From assembly GCA_902141825.1 (NCBI GenBank), contig CABFPG010000002.1, forward strand, positions 496,001 to 560,000: a stretch of 64,000 nt of DNA. Direction: 5' to 3'. A program made the position numbers and the translations under genes. The stretch comes from Thalassocella blandensis (GTDB lineage: Bacteria; Pseudomonadota; Gammaproteobacteria; Pseudomonadales; Cellvibrionaceae). This document shows positions 11,001 to 21,997 of the stretch, one piece after another. The notes beneath the pieces were generated by a model. The model searched no databases. It was not told where the DNA came from and was given only the letters and a program-made list of their open reading frames with translations. Position 1 is the first letter of the stretch; each line of letters opens with the position of its first letter.

Positions 11001-13077
11001 TTGCAATTTCCTGATCAATCAGCTTTCGTTTGGTAATATCCAGGCAAGTTCCCACCATTTGCTTAGGCTGGTTGTCGACATCCCGCTCTATCACCATTCC
11101 ACTGTCAAACACCCAGACCCAATGTCCGTTTTTATGCTTTAACCGTCCCTCAAATTCATAGCGCTCGGTTTTACCGTCCCAGTGATTCTTTAAACAACGA
11201 TCCGACTTTATTGCATCGTCCGGATGATAGAAATCTCGCCAGTCATCTTTGCTAAACGACTTAAGCTCTTCCAGAGAATAACCAACTATTTCTGCCCAAC
11301 GCTCATTTACCGCAACTTCATTTTGAGGAATAATCCAATTCCAAATGCCAACGCCAGTACTTCCAATAACTTGCTCGAGCTGCTTTTTACTGGTTTGCAA
11401 TGCGCTTTCAGCCCACTTCACCGCCGAGATATTTTGCGCAATACATAAATACCCGATCAATGTCTGCTCTGCGCTGTATATTGCGGTGATAGTCATTAAG
11501 ACTTGAATATGCTCTCCATCTCTGGTGACATATGTCCACTCACGACTCTCAGCGCGCTTGCTTTGCAGCGCGACTACGAAGGTCTGAAATCCATCAATTA
11601 CACGCCCAAACTCTAATGATAATTCTCGTGCACGCTGCTCCACTTCCATGGGGTCATGCAATACGGAGGTGGTTTGTTTACCCACCATGTCTGTTGCTGC
11701 ATACCCCAGAAGCTTTTCCGCACCAGGGTTGAAGTTTGTGATAATGCCGTTTGTATCTGTTGAAATAATACTGACATCAGTGGAAGCATTTAAAACGCTT
11801 TCAAGGAACATACTGGTTTTACCTAGCTCGTCCTCATAATTTTTACGCTGATCAACCAGGAAGTTAAACGCCTGCGCTAACTGCAGCGTTTCATCGTTAC
11901 CTTGAAGCTCAATTTTCTCAAAACGTCCCGTGGCAGCGATAGATGATACTTTTTGCGTAAAGAAGTGTAATGGCTTAATAATTCTTTTCGCCAACGTCAC
12001 AGCCGTTATAAAGATAACGATAAGACAGCAGGACACCACCAGGCACATGATTAGAGCCATTCGATAACTTGGTGCCAAAGCTTCGCGCTGCTCAACCTCA
12101 CTCACGAGTAACCATGGAGCGCCTAGAGCATCAAGCACATGAAATACAGCGAATACAGGTTTGCCATTCACCCCTGTCCGCTCGCCTTGCTCCTTCAGCT
12201 GTTGAAAGTCCGGTACGCTTACGGTTTTCGATAAGACAGAAGACTCATCTATCCCTCCTCGAATTAACCCATCCTGCCCCACAAGATAGCGCAACTTTGA
12301 GCTGAATTCGCTGTGTTGTAAAACCACTAAGATGGGCTCTATGTTTAGCTGTAACACAACGACTCCCGCCATCCGATTATTCGTATCCATCATTGGCGCT
12401 GCCAAAAAACCCATGGCTCGGCCACCATCTTGTTGATCTACATATAAATCGGAAAACTGAACCGAATTCAGGTTGATTGTATTTTTAACGGTGGTGGCTA
12501 ATTTAGTCGGCACGGCTTTAGAAGAAAACACATTAACGCCTGAGTGCAACTCACCTTTCGCAGTTACCAGTACATGACCGTCCAGAGCAATTAAATAAAT
12601 ATCATCATAATGGTCATACCGGTTAACCACCTGCGCCAGGCTATGCTGCCATTCTACTTTATCGCTGTCCGCTACGTGACCTGCTGTATGGCCTGCCGTG
12701 TGACCTGCAGAATTACCAAGAACGCGTTCGTTTTGTTCCTGCTCTCCGACCGTCTCTGTCTCACCCTGTTTCTCATCGTCCTGTTTTTTAATTCTCTCCA
12801 AAGCCTTGTTGGTAACATAAGCACTTGCCAGCGACTCTGCATCGGATTTTCGTAAATCAAACCAACGCTGAATAAACTGTGAAGACATGTCTGAGCTTTC
12901 GCGCAAACTCAAGAAAGCCTGGTCTTTTAAACCCTGCTGCATCAAACTGTATCCCAGCAAAGACAGTGCGATTAAGGGGACAAGTGAAATTATCAACAGC
13001 CATAAAGTTACGCTATATAACAAAGATCGCTCACGCTTTACGTCTTGCATCATTTGTTTTCGACTGTCGTTTTGCAT
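8008..13077 (-). CDS. hybrid sensor histidine kinase (dCache-HAMP-PAS x4-GAF-HisKA-HATPase-REC-Hpt)
   Basis: A 1689-residue inner-membrane hybrid kinase. Order, with approximate residues: membrane helix 18-48; periplasmic Cache-type sensor to ~335; membrane helix 340-362; HAMP to ~415. Four PAS domains follow between 425 and 940, then GAF 955-1105. HisKA is near 1137 ([14 protein letters not shown]) and the HATPase carries VADTGIGIP and [10 protein letters not shown] receiver has its phospho-acceptor in [11 protein letters not shown] (~1447), and an Hpt domain has its histidine in FVHAVKG (~1597). All phosphorelay residues are present. The periplasmic domain has a polar insertion (~residues 95-140) containing tandem [10 protein letters not shown], absent from ordinary Cache domains. 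It is a stand-alone gene; the following operon on the same strand encodes another relay, so cross-talk is possible. The ligand is unknown. Confidence 0.93.
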   Translation of the reverse strand: MQNDSRKQMMQDVKRERSLLYSVTLWLLIISLVPLIALSLLGYSLMQQGLKDQAFLSLRESSDMSSQFIQRWFDLRKSDAESLASAYVTNKALERIKKQDDEKQGETETVGEQEQNERVLGNSAGHTAGHTAGHVADSDKVEWQHSLAQVVNRYDHYDDIYLIALDGHVLVTAKGELHSGVNVFSSKAVPTKLATTVKNTINLNSVQFSDLYVDQQDGGRAMGFLAAPMMDTNNRMAGVVVLQLNIEPILVVLQHSEFSSKLRYLVGQDGLIRGGIDESSVLSKTVSVPDFQQLKEQGERTGVNGKPVFAVFHVLDALGAPWLLVSEVEQREALAPSYRMALIMCLVVSCCLIVIFITAVTLAKRIIKPLHFFTQKVSSIAATGRFEKIELQGNDETLQLAQAFNFLVDQRKNYEDELGKTSMFLESVLNASTDVSIISTDTNGIITNFNPGAEKLLGYAATDMVGKQTTSVLHDPMEVEQRARELSLEFGRVIDGFQTFVVALQSKRAESREWTYVTRDGEHIQVLMTITAIYSAEQTLIGYLCIAQNISAVKWAESALQTSKKQLEQVIGSTGVGIWNWIIPQNEVAVNERWAEIVGYSLEELKSFSKDDWRDFYHPDDAIKSDRCLKNHWDGKTERYEFEGRLKHKNGHWVWVFDSGMVIERDVDNQPKQMVGTCLDITKRKLIDQEIAKLSRIASQTSNAIIITDSHGKVEWVNDGFTRISGYVLEEVIGRKPGEMLQGPDTDPETVKYISQSLKSLDSFQSEILNYHKDGSTYWVDITCNPLKNDAGELQGYMAIQSNITLQKLNTIRLAQQQVVMEEMSVQSRIGAWEYNLQEEKVYWSAMTREIFDIDQNYEPSIREAIDFFKAGDHREKIRQAIQEAIARGTSWQIELIIVTQKGRELWVYITGRAEVKDDRCIRIYGSVQDVDERKHNQIAMQNILRHNQVLAELTLDTDVLTGSLEQAKRKIVESMSYALEVGRASIWMFSERGKAMHCIELFDVNAGQHSQGLVLERRDHEKYFNAIFAHSIIAARDAQTDVVTSSFTEGYLKPMGIHSLLDAVIAGGSGIVGVVCFENIGEMREWTSAEESFAASIATLVGSLYAAEQRKFAEQQLIQAKEVAEGAARAKSEFLAMMSHEIRTPMNGILGMLNMLKRSELNASQSRQATIAYSSAESLLHLLNDILDFTKIDAGKLQIENINFNAHSTISEVVESFQVKAQEKQLTLRVNLDEMEEHLMLGDPGRLRQILVNLIGNAIKFTNEGEINVTCKSQVSEDEVLFEGEVADTGIGIPKEKHTKLFDSFTQVDASTTRKYGGTGLGLAITKKLCLLLGGNIGFDSKEGEGSQFRFYIRFSSIDSHASKVHLQALESEQRHQLAHEKAKRDLSKNVNSSCRILVAEDNDINQEVIGYILNDLGYKFDVVGNGKQAIAQLLDSSTPEYSLILMDCQMPEMDGFVTTEQIRNAEAGEKYQNIPIIALTANAMKGDRERCLESGMNDYISKPIKEKLLSQKINEWLSDHCVIDAEAVVENEQDKQNKEKLDQHIVWDRDQALRRVKFRHDRMERLIQLFMKDMPDRIEKVKESIENRDINNTLYFVHAVKGVAGNISALKLYESAKTLESFAKTLKTPGNANKVEDSTVADQAEGIGLSQEQQDKLDALLQDFVKTFDATTKSFESYLVQVPTLSS

Positions 13078-13593
13078 TGATTGAGAATTTTATTGTGAAT
13101 AAGAGAAAATTTGTCGTCAGGGTTTTCAATCAGGTATGCACTAAATACCAGGCATCAGTGATCGCCAGATTAGACCACTTATAAAAGAATAGTCGAAAAT
13201 ACCTTCTTCGCTGGTTGAGAATGAATGAATATTGCAAGTATTCATAAAGCGTGTCGCTTAGCTTAAACAGTTTTGACACAAATCAAATAATTATAAAAAT
13301 TAATTGCATCATAAGAGAGCGCTATAAACGAAAAACCCGTTATAACGCAGTTTTTACTGGCGATAAAGCTTCGTCAACGGAGTAAAGGCAATTCGGGAGA
13401 TAAAAACAGCTTTGTGAAAATAGCAGGAAATGGTGGTTCGACTTACAAAATTACGTGATGCGCTAAAAAGAGAGGCAAAAATAGGTAAGGCAAAGTAGCC
13501 GAGGCCAATATAAGTGACCAAAAACAAAGAGCAACCAGAAAAAGCTAGACAAAACCCCCGACGGCATAAAAGTGGTTTTTCACGTCAATAAAC
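13078..13593. other. intergenic region between two signalling genes, no gene seen
   Basis: No credible ORF is present. It should contain the promoter of the large kinase gene (starting at 13077, minus strand) and the 3' untranslated part of the REC-GGDEF-EAL gene. I see no clear terminator hairpin with a T-tract. Confidence 0.5.
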
Positions 13594-16053
13594 TCACATG
13601 GCATTACGCGATTGATCTATAGTGCGCGCTTTAAGCCAAGCCTCGAACTGCTCCGCAGGCATGGGCTTAGAAAAATAATACCCTTGAATATACCCACAAC
13701 CCCGCTCACATAGCACCTTACATTCATCCTCACTTTCAACACCTTCAGCTATAGTATCCATGCCAAGGGAGTGTGCCAGAGAAATAACAGAGTTTACGAT
13801 CGCAAGAGACGCTTTTTCCGAATTCATTTCACGCACAAAAGACTGGTCAATTTTAAGTAGGTGAATGGGCAGGTGTCGGAGGTAATTCAGGCTGGAAAAC
13901 CCCGTGCCAAAATCATCAATGGCAATGCGATACCCTAACTCACTAAAGCTTTTCAATGTTTCCACTGAGGCATCAATGTCGGACATTAACACGCTTTCTG
14001 TTAGCTCCAATTCAATAAACTTTGGATCGGCTTCAGCTTCTTTGACGATATTGAGGACTTTTTCCATAAAATCGGGTTGCTGGAACTGCAATGCAGATAT
14101 ATTGACGCTGATCACTAGATCAGGAAATCCATTTTTGTGCCAATACACCATTTGTTGAGCCGCTTCTTTTAATACCCACTCACCCAGAGGAATAATAAGG
14201 CCGGTCTCTTCCGCCAGGGGGATAAATTCCGTTGGACTAATCAATCCACGATCAGGATGATTCCACCTTACCAGCGCCTCCGCGCCCCAGGTTTTTCCTG
14301 TTCGCCCCTCTACTTGTGGTTGATAATGTAAGCTAAAGTTTCCCTGGCTTATCGATTGCCGTAAGTCGTTCTCCAGCTTCAGGCGATCCAAGGTTCGGGC
14401 ATTAAGAGCCGGCGTATAAAACTGGAAGTTATTTCTTCCACGCTCCTTTGCCAAATACATCGCCGCATCCGCATTTTTGATCAGAGCGTCAGTATTGAGC
14501 CCATCGTCTGGGTAAATCGCGATACCGATGCTGGGAGTCATATGCAGGTTAATACCATTGATCAAATAGGGTTCACGCAATACTTCACATATTTTTACCG
14601 TAGTATCTGCCAGACGTTCCGCGTCGCCCATTTTCGGGAACACTAAAACAAACTCATCGCCCCCCAAGCGCGACACGGTATCTCCAGCTTGAATAATATT
14701 ACTTAAACGTTTTCCAGCATCTTTAATAATTTCATCACCAACAGCATGCCCCAACGAATCATTTACATTTTTAAAACGATCAAGATCAATAAACAGCACC
14801 CCTAAACTTGAACTGTTTTGTTGTGCGAAACTTATGGCCATATCCAGCCTGTCGTTCAACAAAATGCGATTCGGCAATCCAGTCAGACTGTCATGGTGAG
14901 CAAGAAATTCAATTTTAGCGCGCGAATTCTTGTGTTCGGTAATATCGTTAAAAGTAATAATGAAGTTTTCAGGTTTTCCTTTGGTATTATTCACCTGACT
15001 AATAGAAAACCAACAGGGAAAATCTTCCCCGTTTTTGCGTCGATTTTTTAGCTCACCCTGCCAATAGCCTCGCTCCTGCAGAATCGCTAATATATTGTGT
15101 ATATGGCTGTATGTGTGCAGTTTTATACCGACTTGCAAGGCATCTGTTCCGAGTATTTCACCCTCTTCGAATCCGGTCACCTCTTCAAAAGCACCATTGA
15201 CGGAAAGGACTTTTAACTGCGCATCTGCAATTAAAATAGATTCATTGCTACCTTCAAACACTTTTGCCCACAAACGCATTTGCATTTCTTGCTGTTTACG
15301 CTGGGTGATATCGCGCATTACAATCATAACTTCATGAACATCGCGTTTTATGATCCTCGCTTCCCAATGCTGAAGCGAGCCATCCTCCTCGACCCACGGC
15401 AATTCCAAAACCAGCATTTGCCCTTGCCCGGTAAACACTTTTTCAATGTTCATCTTGACCGCTTCATAAACTTCCGTTGGCAGGCAATTAATATTTGAGC
15501 CAGGAGCCAAATTCAACCAATGTTCTTTATTGGCAAAAAAAGTACCGGCCTGGATGTCGATCACAAAACCATTTTCGTCAATTCTAAAAATGATATCAGG
15601 CAAACTTGAAAGCAATGCACGAGTTTTGCTTTCACTAACACTTAAATCCAAAAACGCACGACTCGAACGCAACAGATATTGACAGCGGTAAGGTAGAGTC
15701 CCCCAGGATACAGGCTTAGTGATAAAGTCGGTCGCCCCACATTGGTAGCCTATTTGGATAGACTCGACATCATCCAGCCCCGTCACCAATGCTATCGGGA
15801 CATCCCTACCCGTTTGTTTTGCTTTTGCCACAAACTCTTTCGTGAGATTAAATCCATCTCCATCAGGCAAGACTACGTCCATCAATACAATGTCCACTTC
15901 ATAGTCTGCAAACAGTCTTCTGGCACTCGCGCAATCCTCTGCAGCCAAGGTATTAAATCCAGCATTTTCAAGTGTCGTGACCATCATCAGAAGCTCGGCT
16001 TCATCGTCATCCACCACTAATACCAATGAAGGAAGTTCAGAAAGATTATCCAT
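13594..16053 (-). CDS. response regulator with REC-PAS-PAS-GGDEF-EAL domains
   Basis: An 819-residue cytoplasmic c-di-GMP enzyme controlled by phosphorylation. The receiver is at ~5-125 (LVVDDDE, then [13 protein letters not shown] with the acceptor Asp). Two PAS domains span ~140-375. The GGDEF domain has an intact [12 protein letters not shown], and the EAL domain has [17 protein letters not shown] and [14 protein letters not shown] intact, so both synthesis and hydrolysis are chemically possible. The inhibitory I-site RxxD before GGDEF is replaced by QAGD, so product inhibition may be lost. I choose ATG at 16053 over the GTG at 16080: it overlaps the stop of the preceding kinase in ATGGATAA and has GAGGAG upstream, indicating translational coupling. 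The receiver is the likely target of the Hpt domain of that kinase. Confidence 0.93.
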   Translation of the reverse strand: MDNLSELPSLVLVVDDDEAELLMMVTTLENAGFNTLAAEDCASARRLFADYEVDIVLMDVVLPDGDGFNLTKEFVAKAKQTGRDVPIALVTGLDDVESIQIGYQCGATDFITKPVSWGTLPYRCQYLLRSSRAFLDLSVSESKTRALLSSLPDIIFRIDENGFVIDIQAGTFFANKEHWLNLAPGSNINCLPTEVYEAVKMNIEKVFTGQGQMLVLELPWVEEDGSLQHWEARIIKRDVHEVMIVMRDITQRKQQEMQMRLWAKVFEGSNESILIADAQLKVLSVNGAFEEVTGFEEGEILGTDALQVGIKLHTYSHIHNILAILQERGYWQGELKNRRKNGEDFPCWFSISQVNNTKGKPENFIITFNDITEHKNSRAKIEFLAHHDSLTGLPNRILLNDRLDMAISFAQQNSSSLGVLFIDLDRFKNVNDSLGHAVGDEIIKDAGKRLSNIIQAGDTVSRLGGDEFVLVFPKMGDAERLADTTVKICEVLREPYLINGINLHMTPSIGIAIYPDDGLNTDALIKNADAAMYLAKERGRNNFQFYTPALNARTLDRLKLENDLRQSISQGNFSLHYQPQVEGRTGKTWGAEALVRWNHPDRGLISPTEFIPLAEETGLIIPLGEWVLKEAAQQMVYWHKNGFPDLVISVNISALQFQQPDFMEKVLNIVKEAEADPKFIELELTESVLMSDIDASVETLKSFSELGYRIAIDDFGTGFSSLNYLRHLPIHLLKIDQSFVREMNSEKASLAIVNSVISLAHSLGMDTIAEGVESEDECKVLCERGCGYIQGYYFSKPMPAEQFEAWLKARTIDQSRNAM

Positions 16054-18754
16054 CTTCACTACACTCCTCTTCAAACTCACTTAATACCTCAAGTGCTTCG
16101 GCACACATGATTTTTATTTCTGCAACGCGCTGCGGCCCGTCGACAATCTCCCCTGTGCGCCCCATCGCTTCCAGTTCTTTACACTTACCTGCCAGTTGCG
16201 TTATGCCTAAGTTAGCCGAACTGTTTTTCAAGCTATGGGCAGTTTTAAACAACAATTCGGGGTTATTGTTTGCAGCAGCGTCTTCCAGTGTGCCAACCAA
16301 GGTATCACTTGAGGAGCGATAGAGTTTTATGACACGCTGTAATAAACCTCCACCTAAATCTTTTAATTGCTCCAACGTTTTCTGATCAATGGTTATTTTT
16401 TCCCGCTGACTCGGCACTTCTTCTGACGCTAAGCTTTCGTTAAGAGGCAGAACATCCTGTTTAGGTAACCAGTTATTCAGTAATTGATGCAGCTGCTGCG
16501 CCATAAAGGGTTTGCTGAGATAGTCATCCATGCCTTTTTCCAGACAGGCTTCCCGGTCTCCGAGAATGGCGTTCGCCGTTAATGCAATTATGGGGATGGG
16601 TTTAGCACCCGTTTTGGCTTCATTTTTTCGAATGGTTTCAGTTGCTTCGAAGCCATCCATCACAGGCATCTGGCAATCCATTAACACCAGATCATACGGT
16701 TCTTGTTCCAGCATTTTCAGGGCTTCATCGCCGTTGGTGGCAACCCTGGCGAACAGCCCCATGCGCTGCAGCATGGCCATTGCCACTTCCTGGTTAACGG
16801 GGTTGTCTTCCGCCAATAACACCCGACCTGTCAGCGGTTCAAGCGCCTTTTCTGCAGTCTTTTCTACCAGTTTCTTATTGACTAACACGCGTTTGGAATG
16901 CGCATCTTCACCAGCCGCAATCCCCGCCAGCAGGTTGTGTAATTCCGATTGGCGAATCGGTTTTTGAATTGACAATGCATTTTTAGTTTTGTCGACACTG
17001 CCGGACATTCCTGTTGAGCTGAGCACAACTATAGGTATTGCATCAAAATTCTGTTGCCTACGGATTTTATCTATCAGTTCACCGCCATCCATTTTTGGCA
17101 TCATCCAGTCGGTGAGAATTAAATCAAAAATGATGCCTTGGTTGTCATAACTTTCCAGAATTTCCAGTGCTTCCTTCCCGGAATAAGCAATGGAAGGAAC
17201 CACACCCCAGGAGTGCAGCCAGTGACTTAATATTTCGCAATTTGTAGAGTTATCATCGACTACCAGCACTTTTAGCTTGCGAAATTCTTCCACTAACTCG
17301 TAGGCAGAGAAATCTTCGGATTTAGGGAGCGATAAGGTGAAATAGAATTCTGAACCTTCGCCAAGAGAGCTCTGAATTTCAATATCCCCCCCCATCAAAC
17401 AAATAAGACGCTGGGAAATCACCAGTCCCAAACCTGTGCCACCATATTTTCTCGTCATGGAGGAGTCTGCCTGGGTAAAAGCACTGAACAATTTACTTTG
17501 CTGCTCTTTTGAAATACCAATTCCGGTATCACGTACTTTAAATTCCAGGTTCAGCATGTGCTCATCATCTCTTACCAGATTCATCGAGATAATCACTTCG
17601 CCATGCTCAGTAAATTTAATGGCATTGCTCAATAAATTGGTGAGGACCTGAGTTAACCGCGCGGAGTCTCCAACAGCGGAAACATTATGCAGCGGTGTAT
17701 CGCAAAGCAGCTCTATTCCTTTACCTTGTGCAATGGGTGCGTATCGCTCTGCAAGGTCTTCAATTAAATGGTTTAAATGAAAGGGGCGCGGATCTAAGTC
17801 AAGTTTGCCCGCTTCAATTTTGGAGAAGTCGAGAATATCGTTGATAATCACCAATAGATCTTCACCGGAACGCCGGGCGACTCGGGCAAAACGCTTTTGT
17901 TTAGAGTCCAACGGGGAATCCAGAAGCAAACTGGTCATTCCCAGAATTCCGTTTAATGGTGTACGAATTTCGTGGCTCATTACAGCAAGGAATTCGCTTT
18001 TCGCACGACTGGCCGCCTCGGCGGTTTCAGTGGCTTTGAGTAATTGAGATGTACGTTCTTCCACCCGCTGTTCGAGGTGTTCCTGTTGACGCCTTAATTG
18101 ACGGTCTTGCGATTCAATCCGATCCAGCATTGCGTTAAATCGCACGGTGAGTTGATTGACTTCATCGCCACTGTGAATCACTGGCGAGCGAAGACTGTAA
18201 TCGCCCTTTACACCAACGTCATGGGCAATTTGTGTAAGGGTTTGCAACGGTCGAATAATAATATGAATAAACCTCTGCACCAGTATTCCGGCAAAGATCC
18301 ACGCAACCAATGCAGCGATAAAGCCGAATAATATCTGTTGTTGCAACAGGGTTTTTAAACTTGAAAGATCGACGGATAACTGCAATTTACCGAGGTTTTC
18401 CTCCTCCCAGCTAACCGCCACGTCAAAATCGAAATCCGTATGGCGCACCTGCCAGTTCTCACTGCGGTATTCTGCCAGGGTGCGTCCATCCGCCAGCAAT
18501 AACTTGGCGGATATGACTTGGGGATCAACTCGCAATGCATCGAGTGCCTTATGTGCAGCTTCCTCATCAAAAAACATACTGGGAGCGGCCAAACTATACG
18601 CTGTCGCTTCCGCCAGGATATGCAGACGTTTTACAACCTGGGCTCGCGCAATCTTATGCTGCTGCCACACACCGATGAGCGAGGCTACCAACACTGCAAG
18701 ACAGGTAATCAACATCGCTACCCAGCTGATTTTACGCGATAAAGGCCACTTCAT
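16046..18754 (-). CDS. hybrid histidine kinase with CHASE8-type sensor, two receivers and Hpt
   Basis: A 902-residue inner-membrane kinase. Order: membrane helix ~9-31, small periplasmic sensor ~33-140 resembling CHASE8 (the sensor of YfiN), second membrane helix, HAMP ~165-215, then a coiled-coil linker. HisKA has [14 protein letters not shown] near 260, and the HATPase has VRDTGIGIS and GGTGLGLVI. Receiver 1 has the acceptor in [14 protein letters not shown], receiver 2 in [13 protein letters not shown], and the Hpt histidine is in [13 protein letters not shown] near 850. All relay residues are present. It begins inside the stop of the YfiR-like gene (ATGA) and ends overlapping the GGDEF-EAL regulator. 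Inference: YfiR-like protein represses the kinase through its CHASE8 domain, and the Hpt feeds the downstream response regulator. Confidence 0.92.
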   Translation of the reverse strand: MKWPLSRKISWVAMLITCLAVLVASLIGVWQQHKIARAQVVKRLHILAEATAYSLAAPSMFFDEEAAHKALDALRVDPQVISAKLLLADGRTLAEYRSENWQVRHTDFDFDVAVSWEEENLGKLQLSVDLSSLKTLLQQQILFGFIAALVAWIFAGILVQRFIHIIIRPLQTLTQIAHDVGVKGDYSLRSPVIHSGDEVNQLTVRFNAMLDRIESQDRQLRRQQEHLEQRVEERTSQLLKATETAEAASRAKSEFLAVMSHEIRTPLNGILGMTSLLLDSPLDSKQKRFARVARRSGEDLLVIINDILDFSKIEAGKLDLDPRPFHLNHLIEDLAERYAPIAQGKGIELLCDTPLHNVSAVGDSARLTQVLTNLLSNAIKFTEHGEVIISMNLVRDDEHMLNLEFKVRDTGIGISKEQQSKLFSAFTQADSSMTRKYGGTGLGLVISQRLICLMGGDIEIQSSLGEGSEFYFTLSLPKSEDFSAYELVEEFRKLKVLVVDDNSTNCEILSHWLHSWGVVPSIAYSGKEALEILESYDNQGIIFDLILTDWMMPKMDGGELIDKIRRQQNFDAIPIVVLSSTGMSGSVDKTKNALSIQKPIRQSELHNLLAGIAAGEDAHSKRVLVNKKLVEKTAEKALEPLTGRVLLAEDNPVNQEVAMAMLQRMGLFARVATNGDEALKMLEQEPYDLVLMDCQMPVMDGFEATETIRKNEAKTGAKPIPIIALTANAILGDREACLEKGMDDYLSKPFMAQQLHQLLNNWLPKQDVLPLNESLASEEVPSQREKITIDQKTLEQLKDLGGGLLQRVIKLYRSSSDTLVGTLEDAAANNNPELLFKTAHSLKNSSANLGITQLAGKCKELEAMGRTGEIVDGPQRVAEIKIMCAEALEVLSEFEEECSEDG

Positions 18755-19428
18755 TTTTCAGAACCTCCATAATTATCCTGCTCTCCAAAGTGCGGCTTTT
18801 TCGCGAGCAACAATAAACGGCTGGAGATGCTGACACCCGCTTGTGTGATGGCCGGCTGATTTATACCAAACTCAATGCGTCCATCAGGATTTTTGGTGAG
18901 GGTTATTCCAATGTTGGGGCTATATTTCTTCGGTTCGTCAACCACTAAAATAACCCCGCTTGGCAGCTTCTCAGGTAAGGCCAGAGGCGCGCCTTCTACC
19001 GGTAAGTACAACATGTGGCAATTCCCGATTTCTTCTGAAATTTGCTCACTGGTGTCTAAGTAAATAATATGAATGACGCTTTTATTTGCTTTTTTTCCTT
19101 GAAGTCGTTCCAAGGCATTGCGAACTTCCGGTGTAGCACCGACGGGACAAAGGTTAATTGTGGCGTCTGAGCTATCTGATGAGCTATCTGATGATCTATC
19201 AGCTGCGCTATCTAATGCAGTGTCACTTGAACTATTAATTGAACCATCAATTGAACGGTCTACTGGCCACTGAATAAACTTCATGAAGTTATAGACGAAT
19301 GCAGCCCGTAAGGTCTCTTCAGAAGACCATGCAGAGGAAGATCCTATGGCATAAGCCAAGGTGACTAACGAAAAAACCCGAGATACAAACCTAGATTTCT
19401 TGCTGCGGGTTCGACGCAGCTCTTCCAA
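18751..19428 (-). CDS. YfiR-family periplasmic protein (DUF4154)
   Basis: The protein matches the YfiR pattern: a core near the mature N-terminus, [16 protein letters not shown], and a C-terminal [14 protein letters not shown]. In Pseudomonas, YfiR is a periplasmic repressor of the CHASE8 diguanylate cyclase YfiN; here the partner encoded next is a CHASE8 kinase. I start at the TTG at 19428, which has GGAGG five bases upstream and gives a normal signal peptide (positively charged, then [17 protein letters not shown]). An upstream TTG at 19503 would add 25 unlikely residues. After the conserved N-terminal core is an insertion rich in Ser and Asp ([12 protein letters not shown]), built from short direct repeats near 19165-19215; YfiR proteins are normally shorter and lack it. 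The stop overlaps the kinase start in ATGA. Confidence 0.88.
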   Translation of the reverse strand: MEELRRTRSKKSRFVSRVFSLVTLAYAIGSSSAWSSEETLRAAFVYNFMKFIQWPVDRSIDGSINSSSDTALDSAADRSSDSSSDSSDATINLCPVGATPEVRNALERLQGKKANKSVIHIIYLDTSEQISEEIGNCHMLYLPVEGAPLALPEKLPSGVILVVDEPKKYSPNIGITLTKNPDGRIEFGINQPAITQAGVSISSRLLLLAKKPHFGEQDNYGGSEK

Positions 19429-20017
19429 ACGCACCTCCACAATCAGGGATTTTTTTATTCTTGGCTGGAATTGTAACGCTTTAAAGAAGTCTAGATCCGA
19501 CAAGGGTGCTATTCCAGCGACTCAATCAAAAGCACTTTACATTGACGCATTTTATTACGTATTCATCTCGATGACGGGCTTTTTACACTCGTTGAAGGGC
19601 TTTTTACAATGGAAGCCAGGTGAAATACGGGTTTCATATGCAACTTACTACCAGTCACTGAGCCAAGCTTTAAAACTTTGAAATAAGTGCTACTTTTAAT
19701 ATTCGCTACTGTACCACAAGAAAAACACTCAATCGTGTGTATGCAAAGCGATAGGTTTAATTAATGGCAAAAGTTGATCGTTCGCGTTACTCCAGTGTCT
19801 ATAGTAATGAGTACAACGCAAAAGCTCAGAAAAGGCTAAAGCCAGCGGTATAGGTGTGATAGGTGGTGGTGTAAAGCGACTAACAAAGCCTGCAACTAAA
19901 CGATGAGGAAGTAACGCGCAATTCATGCGACGGAACAGGATATCCACTGTCAAACGCCCGTTTTTATCGCTAGTATTAAACATACAGCGCAACAATCTGG
20001 ATTTTCACTGAATTTTG
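19429..20017. other. divergent promoter region with a 12-bp direct repeat
   Basis: The region lies between the YfiR operon (minus) and the binding-protein gene (plus). GGGCTTTTTACA occurs at 19576-19587 and again at 19597-19608, a 21-bp offset, i.e. two turns of the helix on the same face. This suggests a dimeric regulator or simply a local duplication. No gene is supported. Confidence 0.45.
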
Positions 20018-20959
20018 ATGAAAATAATCACCACTATAATGCTCTTGGCCATCAGCTTCACCGGCTTTGCGAGTCCCATTACCTCTTTCACAATTGTTCG
20101 ACACATCAAAGTCGATAACGAAAGACAACCTATGAACTCGTACTATTATCAGGTGTTGAAACTTGCCTTAAACAAAACAATTCCCACTCATGGTCCCTAT
20201 CACTTGCAAGAGACGACCCTGGATATGAACCAGTCTCGCGCGATGTCCAACCTGACTAAAGGTAACTTAATCGACGTCGTATGGACCATGACTTCTCGTG
20301 AGAATGAGGTGTATGCCCTGCCCGTCCGCATCCCTTTACTCAAGGGCTTATTAGGGTACAGGGTGTTGATGATTCGCAAAGATCGCGAAAAGGATTTTTC
20401 GGAAATAAGAACGCTGGAAGATTTACGCCTTTTCACTGCGGGTTTAGGCAATGACTGGTCTGACAACAGTATTTTCGAGGCTAACCAATTACCTGTAATT
20501 AAAGGCTCGCAATACTCTGGTTTATTTAAAATGCTTAAAGCCAAGCGGTTTGATTACTTTCCACTCGGCCTGGCAGAAGCCCTGTATGAACTGGACCAAA
20601 CGGGCGACGATGAACTGACTCTTGAAGATCATGTGATTCTCAAATACATCGCTCCAGCCTACTTCTTCGTCAACCATCGCAATTCCGAGCTTGCGAAACG
20701 CATTGAAGCTGGCCTGTTAAAAGCAATTGACGATGGAAGCTTTGATGAGCTGTTCTACAACCACGCCTTGATTAAACCCGTATTTGAGAAATCACGAATT
20801 CTCAGCCGCCTGGTGATAGAACTCAACAACCCGCAACTACACCCTCAAACACCGGTAAAAAATGCCAGATTCTGGTTTCAAAGCCCAATATTGAGCCAAA
20901 AAGAATTACCTCTGAAAAGCAATACGGTTTCAGTCATTCCGGCCCCCAGAACGCCATAA
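20018..20959 (+). CDS. periplasmic solute-binding-protein-like protein, no adjacent transporter
   Basis: A 313-residue exported protein. The start at the ATG at 20018 gives MKIITTIMLLAISFTGFAS, a standard signal peptide cut near residue 19. The body resembles type 2 periplasmic binding folds: an N-terminal strand, a hydrophobic stretch LLGYRVLMIRKD, and a central TLEDLRLFTAGLGNDWSDN typical of family 3 substrate-binding proteins. No permease or ATPase genes accompany it, so a sensory or scavenging role is as likely as transport. It is divergent from the YfiR/kinase operon and convergent with the LacI regulator, with a six-base gap. A terminal Pro/Val tail lacks recognisable features. Family is moderately sure, ligand unknown. 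Confidence 0.65.
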   Translation: MKIITTIMLLAISFTGFASPITSFTIVRHIKVDNERQPMNSYYYQVLKLALNKTIPTHGPYHLQETTLDMNQSRAMSNLTKGNLIDVVWTMTSRENEVYALPVRIPLLKGLLGYRVLMIRKDREKDFSEIRTLEDLRLFTAGLGNDWSDNSIFEANQLPVIKGSQYSGLFKMLKAKRFDYFPLGLAEALYELDQTGDDELTLEDHVILKYIAPAYFFVNHRNSELAKRIEAGLLKAIDDGSFDELFYNHALIKPVFEKSRILSRLVIELNNPQLHPQTPVKNARFWFQSPILSQKELPLKSNTVSVIPAPRTP

Positions 20960-20965
20960 CGGCCC

Positions 20966-21997
20966 TTAGGCCTTTTGTGCCGGCCCTGTGCTCTTTCGAA
21001 CAATCAGTTCATGCGGCAAAATGTGAAGACTTTCTGCCATTGGTTCACCTTCCAATTGAGGCAAAATCAACTCCATGCATTTGCGACCTATCTCCGCCAT
21101 AGGCTGCGCGACTGTGGTCAACGCGGGATTCATGTAGGCGGAGTAAGAAATGTTGTCAAACCCCATCACGGACACATCGTGCGGCACATGAATGCCCAGA
21201 TCATTTAGCGTGCTAATACAGCTCATTGCCATTTCATCGCTGAAGGCAAATATTGCTGTTGGCTTGTCCTTTTTACTCATGAGTTCCCGAGTTGCCTTAT
21301 CAGCAAGCGCAAGACTGTAGTTTGCTGCCTGCAGTAACTCGGGTTGAAAATGAATACCCGCTGCCTGTAACGCCGACTTAAAGCCGTCCAAACGCTCGAT
21401 GGTGCTTGGCGTCTGCAAATTGCCGGCAATAACACCTATACGTTTATGTCCGAGTGAAAGCAGGTAATTTGTTGCATCTTTTGCTGCGAGCCGATTATCT
21501 ATATTCACTTTGGGAATTCCAGAGACCTCCACCATTTCACAGGCATTCACAATCGGTGGTAATTGCTCTGCGAGAGACAGACTTTCATCCAAATCAAATG
21601 GAAGACGGGAACAGAATAGAAATATACCGTCGGCCTGACGGGACTTAGCCATTGCGGCGAACGATCGCTCTCGACACTCCAGCTCCTGCGTATCACCTAA
21701 CAACAAAGAATAACCATGTTCGAGAGCCATACTCTCTATTGCACGAATAACAGGGTAATTGAATGCACTGATAACATCAGGAATGATGGCCACCAGCTTG
21801 TGTGTTTTCGCTTTCCGTAAACTTACACCCAGGCTGTTGGGGGTATAGCCAGTGCGTTTGACGACCTCCAGCACCTGATTGCGCTTAGCTTCGGAGACTA
21901 ATTCCGGGTTGTGCAATACACGCGAAACGGTTGCCGGTGATACATTTGCAGCTTTAGCTATCTCTTTGATCCCAATCATCTTTTTTACTCTTGCCAT
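20966..21997 (-). CDS. LacI-family transcriptional regulator
   Basis: A 343-residue regulator. The LacI helix-turn-helix is near residues 8-60 (IKEIAKAANVSPATVSRVLH, then the hinge GVSLRKAKTHK), followed by a periplasmic-binding-like effector domain with VSVMGFDNISYSAYMNPALT near residue 275. The standard ATG at 21997 is kept. Such proteins bind palindromic operators with a central CG and are released by a sugar. Tandem operators of exactly that type occur at 25113-25144 and 32671-32702 within the same locus, and none other was seen in the window, so it probably controls the alpha-glucan genes. The effector is probably a glucoside or maltooligosaccharide (inference). Confidence 0.93.
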   Translation of the reverse strand: MARVKKMIGIKEIAKAANVSPATVSRVLHNPELVSEAKRNQVLEVVKRTGYTPNSLGVSLRKAKTHKLVAIIPDVISAFNYPVIRAIESMALEHGYSLLLGDTQELECRERSFAAMAKSRQADGIFLFCSRLPFDLDESLSLAEQLPPIVNACEMVEVSGIPKVNIDNRLAAKDATNYLLSLGHKRIGVIAGNLQTPSTIERLDGFKSALQAAGIHFQPELLQAANYSLALADKATRELMSKKDKPTAIFAFSDEMAMSCISTLNDLGIHVPHDVSVMGFDNISYSAYMNPALTTVAQPMAEIGRKCMELILPQLEGEPMAESLHILPHELIVRKSTGPAQKA

